A DNA stretch of 9,650 nt from Burkholderiales bacterium (lineage in GTDB: Bacteria; Pseudomonadota; Gammaproteobacteria; Burkholderiales; JACMKV01), in NCBI GenBank assembly GCA_014379915.1, contig JACMKV010000264.1, forward strand, positions 1 through 9,650, written 5' to 3'. Below, piece after piece: positions 6,399 to 9,650 of this stretch. The notes under the pieces were generated by a model. It ran no database searches, was not told the origin of the DNA, and saw nothing but the letters and a program-made list of their open reading frames with translations. Position 1 is the first letter of the stretch. Each line of letters starts with the position of its first letter. Position numbers and translations under genes: made by a program.

Positions 6399-7138
6399 GC
6401 AGGAATTTCTTGTTTGCGCTGTTTTCGCTCGCGCTCCTCGCTCCGCTGCCGGCGTTTTCCGCAGCGCAGGAAATTAAGCTCGACCGCGCACCCGTCGAGC
6501 TCCGCGATACGGTCTCGCTTCAGCGCGGCGCGAAAACCTTCATCAATTATTGCCTGCATTGCCACAGCGCAAGCTATATGCGCTACAACCGGTTGACCGA
6601 TCTCGGCCTGACCGAACAACAGATCAAGGACAATCTACTGTTCGAGGGCGATAAAGTTGGTCAGAGGATGACGGTCGCCATGCGCAAAGACGACGCCAGG
6701 GAATGGTTCGGCGCCGTGCCGCCAGACTTGACCGTAATCGCGCGTTCACGCGGCGCCGACTGGTTGTACACCTATCTTCGCGAATTTTATCGGGACGATT
6801 CGCGGCCGACCGGTTGGAACAACGTTGTATTCGACAAGGTCAACATGCCCCACGCGCTTTACCAGCTGCAAGGCGCGCAGCGGCTGGAGAAAGTCGAGGT
6901 TGCGGATGCAACGGGTGAAAAGCACGTAGAACAAAAGCTCGTGCTCGCCGAGCCTGGCCAACTCGCACCGCTCGAGTACGACCGGCTGGTCGGAGACTTG
7001 GTCAACTATCTCGTTTACATGGGTGAGCCGAGCAAGATCACCCGATTGCAGCTCGGCATCGTTACGCTGTTTTTCCTCGGTTTGCTTTTTGTGCTGGCTT
7101 ACTTCCTGAAGAAGGAGTACTGGAAAGATGTCCACTGA
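6395..7138 (+). CDS. petC: Cytochrome c1 subunit of the bc1 complex
   Basis: Cytochrome c1 carries electrons from the Rieske protein to soluble cytochrome c on the periplasmic side. The 247-residue precursor has a Sec signal peptide (about 1-23, ending PAFSAA). The heme-attachment motif CLHCH is at 53-57, and the likely distal heme ligand is Met151 in VNMPHALYQLQG. A C-terminal anchor helix (about 219-239) is followed by KKEYWKDVH. A GTG start at 6395 was chosen because it gives a proper signal peptide directly and overlaps the petB stop (GTGA); frame open further upstream lies inside petB. Third gene of the petABC operon. Confidence 0.95.
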   Translation: MSRNFLFALFSLALLAPLPAFSAAQEIKLDRAPVELRDTVSLQRGAKTFINYCLHCHSASYMRYNRLTDLGLTEQQIKDNLLFEGDKVGQRMTVAMRKDDAREWFGAVPPDLTVIARSRGADWLYTYLREFYRDDSRPTGWNNVVFDKVNMPHALYQLQGAQRLEKVEVADATGEKHVEQKLVLAEPGQLAPLEYDRLVGDLVNYLVYMGEPSKITRLQLGIVTLFFLGLLFVLAYFLKKEYWKDVH

Positions 7139-7166
7139 TGCACGCACGCCTCGTGTAGCGCCATGA
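7128..7166 (+). other. Possible 12-codon leader ORF coupled to sspA
   Basis: An ATG at 7128 opens MSTDARTPRVAP and stops with TGA at 7164-7166, overlapping the sspA ATG at 7163 as ATGA. It has a good Shine-Dalgarno sequence, AAGGAG at 7112-7117, 10 bases upstream inside the petC end. The sspA ATG itself has none. It may serve only to deliver ribosomes to sspA. Whether it is translated is unknown. Confidence 0.35.
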
Positions 7167-7762
7167 TGACACTCTACTCGGGCACTTCATGCCCGTTCAG
7201 CCAGCGCAGCCGCATCGTGCTCTACGAAAAAGGCATGGACTTCCAGATCATCGATGTCGATCTGTATAACAAGCCCGAAGATCTGGCCATCATGAACCCG
7301 TACAATCGCGTGCCGGTACTGGCCGAGCGCGATCTGATTCTGTACGAATCCAACATCATCAACGAGTATATCGACGACCGTTTTCCGCACCCGCAGCTGA
7401 TGCCGGCCGACCCGGTCATGCGGGCACGCGCGCGGTTGTTCCTGTTCCGGTTCGAGCAGGAGATGTTTTGCTACATCGAGCCGCTCGAGCGCAGCAACCA
7501 GAAGCTCGCGGAAAAGGCGAGGACCAGCATTCGCGACAGCCTGACGCAGATCGCGCCAGTGTTTGCGCGGCAGAAATTCATGCTCGGTGAAGAGTTTTCG
7601 ATGCTGGATGTAGCGATCGCGCCGCTGCTGTGGCGCCTGGATCATTACAATATACAATTGCCGAAGCAGGCGGCGCCGCTGATGAAGTACGCCGAGCGCC
7701 TGTTTAGCCGGCCGGCTTTCATCGACGCCCTGACGGCATCCGAAAAGGTCATGCGCAAGTGA
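7163..7762 (+). CDS. sspA: Stringent starvation protein A (RNA-polymerase-associated, GST-fold)
   Basis: SspA binds RNA polymerase and in E. coli acts as a transcription factor during starvation and acid stress. It has the glutathione-S-transferase fold but is not known as an active transferase. The 199-residue product has an N-terminal thioredoxin-like domain (about 1-80): LYSGTSCPFSQR with Cys10, NPYNRVPVL with the cis-Pro at 51, and LYESNIINEYID at 60-71. An alpha-helical C-terminal domain carries RARARLFLFRFEQEMF and FSMLDVAIAPLLWRL. Two ATGs are adjacent (7163, 7166); the first is used because it forms ATGA with the small upstream ORF. It follows petC by 24 bases and overlaps sspB (GTGA), so petABC-sspAB may be one transcript. 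Confidence 0.95.
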   Translation: MMTLYSGTSCPFSQRSRIVLYEKGMDFQIIDVDLYNKPEDLAIMNPYNRVPVLAERDLILYESNIINEYIDDRFPHPQLMPADPVMRARARLFLFRFEQEMFCYIEPLERSNQKLAEKARTSIRDSLTQIAPVFARQKFMLGEEFSMLDVAIAPLLWRLDHYNIQLPKQAAPLMKYAERLFSRPAFIDALTASEKVMRK

Positions 7763-8178
7763 AAAAAGATTTATCGACCAAGCCTTACCTGATACGCGCC
7801 ATCTACGATTGGTGCGCGGACAGCAATCTCACGCCTTATCTCGCGGTACAGGTAGATCAGAATACGCGGGTGCCGGTCGAGTACGTTAAAAACGGTGAAA
7901 TCGTGCTGAACATCAGCCAGGACTCGACACGCAACCTGACGTTGGGAAACGAGCTTGTCCAGTTTTCCGCTCGCTTCAACGGCTTATCGAGAGAAGTATC
8001 GATTCCGGTGCTCGCGGTCTCCGGCATTTTTGCGAAGGAAAGCGGTGTAGGTCTGTTCTTCGAAGCAACGGAAGGCGATCCAGCGGGCAAGGCGCGCGTG
8101 CAACGTGAACGCGCCAACGAGTCTCCCAGGGACCCGCCACCCTCCGGCGGCAAGCCCAGGCTGCAAGTTATCAAATAA
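7759..8178 (+). CDS. sspB: ClpXP protease specificity-enhancing factor SspB
   Basis: SspB tethers ssrA-tagged proteins, released by trans-translation, to the ClpXP protease. The 139-residue product begins MKKDLSTKPYLIRAIYDWCADSNLTPYLAV, typical of the folded peptide-binding domain (about 1-105). A flexible, Pro/Gly-rich linker (about 106-131) follows, ending in KPRLQVIK. That tail corresponds to the ClpX-binding XB motif, which in E. coli reads RPALRVVK. The GTG start at 7759 overlaps the sspA stop (GTGA) and matches the family N terminus. Substrate grip and ClpX contact both appear preserved. No clear terminator follows; the tRNA-Thr promoter begins about 55 bases downstream. Confidence 0.95.
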   Translation: MKKDLSTKPYLIRAIYDWCADSNLTPYLAVQVDQNTRVPVEYVKNGEIVLNISQDSTRNLTLGNELVQFSARFNGLSREVSIPVLAVSGIFAKESGVGLFFEATEGDPAGKARVQRERANESPRDPPPSGGKPRLQVIK

Positions 8179-8211
8179 ACTTCTTCTCTTTGCGGCATGG
8201 TCTTTGAACGA

Positions 8212-8237
8212 CGCTCCGCATTTGCGCTCCGCGTTTG
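8212..8237 (+). repeat. 13-bp imperfect tandem repeat upstream of tRNA-Thr
   Basis: CGCTCCGCATTTG (8212-8224) is followed at once by CGCTCCGCGTTTG (8225-8237), one mismatch in 13. The second copy runs into the -35 box of the tRNA promoter. It looks like a small local duplication; no function is evident. Confidence 0.7.
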
Positions 8238-8263
8238 CTGCTCCTCTGGCAAGCCACTATAAT
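8235..8263 (+). promoter_or_regulatory. Predicted promoter of tRNA-Thr
   Basis: TTGCTG (8235-8240, 3 of 6 consensus) and a perfect TATAAT (8258-8263) are separated by exactly 17 bases. Transcription would start about 8270, a few bases before the mature tRNA 5' end at 8275. The tRNA therefore probably has its own promoter, independent of sspB. The GC-rich GAGCC after the -10 could act as a stringent discriminator, though this is inference. Confidence 0.65.
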
Positions 8264-8274
8264 TTGAGCCGAAT

Positions 8275-8350
8275 GCCGGCATAGCTCAGTTGGTAGAGCA
8301 GCTGATTTGTAATCAGAAGGTCGTAGGTTCGACTCCTATTGCCGGCACCA
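8275..8350 (+). tRNA. tRNA-Thr (anticodon TGT), CCA encoded
   Basis: A complete 76-base cloverleaf. The acceptor stem GCCGGCA (8275-8281) pairs with TGCCGGC (8340-8346), followed by discriminator A and an encoded CCA (8348-8350). The D stem is GCTC/GAGC with GG in the loop. The anticodon loop is TTTGTAA with anticodon TGT at 8308-8310, reading ACA and other Thr codons. The T arm is GTAGG-TTCGACT-CCTAT. Base pair 27-43 would be G (8301) opposite A (8317), a mismatch at the top of the anticodon stem; the other four pairs are standard. Everything downstream in the window looks like accessory DNA. Confidence 0.97.
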
Positions 8351-8482
8351 ATAAATCAATGACTTGGTGTCTGCTTTGCCACTCTGCATTTGTTTGGGGT
8401 TACGCCGGGGTTACTTGAGATAGTCGCAGAGCACTACACCCTCACGCCAGCAAACCGCCGGGTCGCCGCGCGTCCATCAAGC
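8351..8482. other. Unassigned stretch between tRNA-Thr and the phage remnant
   Basis: No credible gene is seen on either strand; only very short open frames occur. The clearest structure is a direct repeat GGGGTTAC at 8396-8403 and 8407-8414, spaced by GCC. Its position right after the CCA end of a tRNA is where an attachment-site remnant would lie, but no second copy of the tRNA 3' end or of this sequence is present in the window. With the phage remnant and 8722-8855, this makes about 500 bases without an intact gene. Confidence 0.5.
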
Positions 8483-8721
8483 TCAATCCACCATAACGCC
8501 CAGGGTGCGCGCGAACTCTTTTAGTTTCGGTTCAGAGCCGCCGCCGCTGGTCTGGGTCGATCCTCCCGCGACATTGATGTTGATGACGTTGCCGGCTTTG
8601 CTGGAAATTTCACGGTTCGGGATAACCACGCCAGCCGAGCGCGGCATGATAGTTCCGGTCCTTGCTCACCGATCCAGTAAGGCCGCCCCGCAGATACAGG
8701 TCCGCCGCTGTATAGCGCCTC
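8483..8721 (-). pseudogene. C-terminal remnant of a phage tail tape-measure protein, frameshifted
   Basis: Reading the - strand from about 8715, one frame gives YSGGPVSAGRPYWIGEQGPEL (8712-8650). This is the glycine-rich signature near the C terminus of many phage tail tape-measure proteins, which normally continues into a GPELFxP block. Two bases later the reading continues one frame over at 8647 as MPRSAGVVIPNREISSKAGN... and stops with TGA at 8483-8485. One missing base at about 8648-8649 explains the break: GPEL-[F]-MPRSAGVVIPN. Upstream of 8721 the similarity fades, and in-frame stops occur at 8734-8736 and 8740-8742, so only about 75 residues of a protein normally many hundreds long survive. 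It is not expected to be functional. The + strand frame at 8505-8726 is its antisense shadow. Confidence 0.72.
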
Positions 8722-8855
8722 TATAGAACAGATCTAGATTTACTGTGCTGCAACTTAGGGCTAGACTGCTTACTCAAATACCTGCTTTGTTTGATTGGGT
8801 CAAAGTGGGTAGTTCCCCCCCTTTCTTGTTTCTGTTTCGAGTTATCGGAGTAACG
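8722..8855. other. Leader region upstream of hicBA, no gene seen
   Basis: AT-richer than the flanking core DNA, with no supportable ORF. It must contain any dedicated promoter of hicBA, but I see no convincing -35/-10 pair. A run of seven C (8815-8821) lies 34 bases before the hicB start. No clear operator palindrome was found. Confidence 0.4.
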
Positions 8856-9170
8856 ATGCAAGCCCTCATTCGCCTTGATGTGCGAGTCCGTGCGCAGGTG
8901 AAAAAAGAAGGCCAATGGTTCATCTCGTGTGCCCCGGCATTGGACGTACGTAGCCAAGGCAGGACCAAAGAGGAAGCGTTAAGCAATCTTTCCGAAGCTT
9001 TGCGGCTTTTTATAGAATCGTGTTTTGGCCGGGGAGTTCTGGAAGAAGTTTTGAAGGATTGCGGCTTTCAGCCAGCGCATGACGAGGATACGACAACCAA
9101 TGAGGATTTTCTCAGCGTTCCGATCTCACTAATTTCCAAAAAGAAACATGCCGCGGCTTGCGCCTACTGA
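8856..9170 (+). CDS. hicB: HicB-family antitoxin
   Basis: A putative antitoxin of a type II HicBA pair, neutralising the downstream HicA RNase. The 104-residue product has the partial RNase-H-like HicB fold at about residues 14-55: VKKEGQWFISCAPALDVRSQGRTKEEALSNLSEALRLF, with the typical ALDVxSQGxTxEEALxNLxEAL pattern. The C-terminal part (about 56-104) is acidic and then lysine-rich, without a recognisable helix-turn-helix or ribbon-helix-helix DNA-binding domain. The ATG at 8856 was chosen for the GGAG at 8847-8850 five bases upstream; the frame is open further upstream but those residues look non-coding. It overlaps hicA by 23 bases, consistent with co-translation. Confidence 0.8.
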   Translation: MQALIRLDVRVRAQVKKEGQWFISCAPALDVRSQGRTKEEALSNLSEALRLFIESCFGRGVLEEVLKDCGFQPAHDEDTTTNEDFLSVPISLISKKKHAAACAY

Positions 9171-9378
9171 TTGGAAAACTCAAGTAAAAATATTTAAGGC
9201 GTTTGGCTTCAAGCAAGAACGGGTCGCTGCTTCTCATATCGTCCTCATCAAACCCGATGTTCTCCGCCCGGTTATAATTCCGAAATACCCCGAAGTTGGC
9301 CTAGACATCATTCAGGGCAACATGCGAACTGCGAACATGAGCCGCAAACAATATTTCGAACTGCTCGCGAAGATTTAG
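9148..9378 (+). CDS. hicA: HicA-family mRNA interferase toxin
   Basis: A small double-stranded-RNA-binding-fold toxin; family members cut mRNA in a ribosome-independent way. The 76-residue product matches the family layout: an N-terminal helix ending in KAFGFKQERV (17-26), the catalytic SH dyad region ASHIVLIKP (28-36, His30), a strand VIIPKYPEV (42-50) where relatives often have PKH or PNH, and a C-terminal helix MSRKQYFELL (64-73). No truncation or frameshift is seen, so the pair may be active. It starts inside the end of hicB and has no separate strong ribosome binding site, so its translation probably depends on hicB. The gene ends six bases before the convergent nuclease remnant. Confidence 0.8.
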   Translation: MPRLAPTDWKTQVKIFKAFGFKQERVAASHIVLIKPDVLRPVIIPKYPEVGLDIIQGNMRTANMSRKQYFELLAKI

Positions 9379-9384
9379 TATTTC

Positions 9385-9650
9385 TCAAGCCCGAACTAAG
9401 CCAGCACCCCCGCCCGGCCGCTGCTCTTGAATCAGTACCTGCTTCACAGCGCCGGCGATCATTCGGCCTAGCCGGGCTGATGGCGCTAGCGTTAGGACCT
9501 TGCCGACGATTCGCCGGTAACGGTCCCGCTTTTCCCAATCCACTAGCACCTGTTTTCGGAACACGAGCCGCGCCAGATGTTGGCGTGAGACGTTCCCAAA
9601 CGCCTGTTTTTCTCGGGCGCGTCGATCCCGGACAGCCTGATCGTGTGCTG
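9385..9650 (-). pseudogene. Staphylococcal-nuclease-like gene remnant, frameshifted and cut by window end
   Basis: Reading the - strand from 9650, the frame gives HTIRLSGIDAPEK, the core of the thermonuclease (SNase) fold. Arg, Asp and Glu stand where the enzyme has catalytic Arg35, Asp40 and Glu43. At a run of five A (complement of 9607-9611) the match jumps one frame and resumes as QAFGNVSRQHLARLVFRKQV, then LVDWEKRDRYRRIVGKVL (to about 9493). There the usual DRYGR is DRYRR, keeping the Arg equivalent to Arg87. One lost base at the A-run explains this. The family's usual C terminus (a G-D-x-N...GLAWHY block) is absent; an unrelated, Arg/Gly-rich tail of about 36 residues follows to TGA at 9385-9387. 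Two independent lesions point to a pseudogene. The 5' part lies outside the window. Confidence 0.7.

Noticed and set aside
8360..8418. Short + strand ORF after the tRNA (19 codons)
   Set aside because: It has no ribosome binding site and is too short to judge; it contains the GGGGTTAC repeat and has no recognisable product.
8505..8726. 73-residue + strand ORF in the gap after tRNA-Thr
   Set aside because: It lies antisense to the tape-measure remnant, has no ribosome binding site or recognisable protein features, and its openness is explained by the coding bias of the opposite strand.
8815..8821. Seven-C tract upstream of hicB as a phase-variation tract
   Set aside because: It is short, lies outside the coding region, and no promoter elements flank it to be modulated.
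9308..9538. 76-residue - strand ORF overlapping the hicA end
   Set aside because: It runs in a different frame from the nuclease remnant, is rich in Arg, Ala and Pro without family features, and overlaps hicA.

Overview
The window reads as a chromosomal segment of a betaproteobacterium. A Nitrosomonadales-like or related lineage is my inference, from the gene order hisI-hisE-hinT-tatABC / HtrA protease / mscL / petABC-sspA-sspB and from the protein sequences. Two zones differ sharply. Positions 1-8178 are a tightly packed, conserved housekeeping region. Positions 8275-9650 begin with a tRNA-Thr gene and hold phage debris, a toxin-antitoxin pair and a broken nuclease gene.

Conserved zone. On the + strand lie the last two genes of a histidine cluster (hisI, hisE), a HIT-family hydrolase (hinT) and the twin-arginine translocase genes tatA, tatB and tatC, mostly joined by start/stop overlaps. 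A membrane-anchored, single-PDZ HtrA protease and the mechanosensitive channel gene mscL follow on the - strand. A divergent promoter region then leads into petABC (Rieske protein, cytochrome b, cytochrome c1 of the bc1 complex), followed on the same strand by sspA (RNA-polymerase-associated, GST-fold) and sspB (ClpXP adaptor). The Tat translocase encoded near the start exports folded proteins, and the Rieske protein encoded 2 kb downstream is a classic Tat client. The HtrA protease belongs to envelope quality control, and SspB to cytosolic quality control.

Variable zone. tRNA-Thr(TGT) has an encoded CCA and a recognisable promoter. Downstream lie an unassigned stretch, a frameshifted C-terminal remnant of a phage tail tape-measure protein (- strand), an apparently intact hicB-hicA pair (+ strand), and the 5'-truncated (by the window end), frameshifted remnant of a staphylococcal-nuclease-like gene (- strand). 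This looks like a decayed integration site, but no integrase and no second att copy is visible.

The most distinctive details are: a perfect 27-bp in-frame tandem duplication that copies the petA start codon and its leader; the previously unlabelled tape-measure remnant; the nuclease pseudogene; and a 12-codon ORF with a good ribosome binding site that ends exactly on the sspA start codon. I found no convincing new multi-gene system, CRISPR array, insertion sequence or replication origin.
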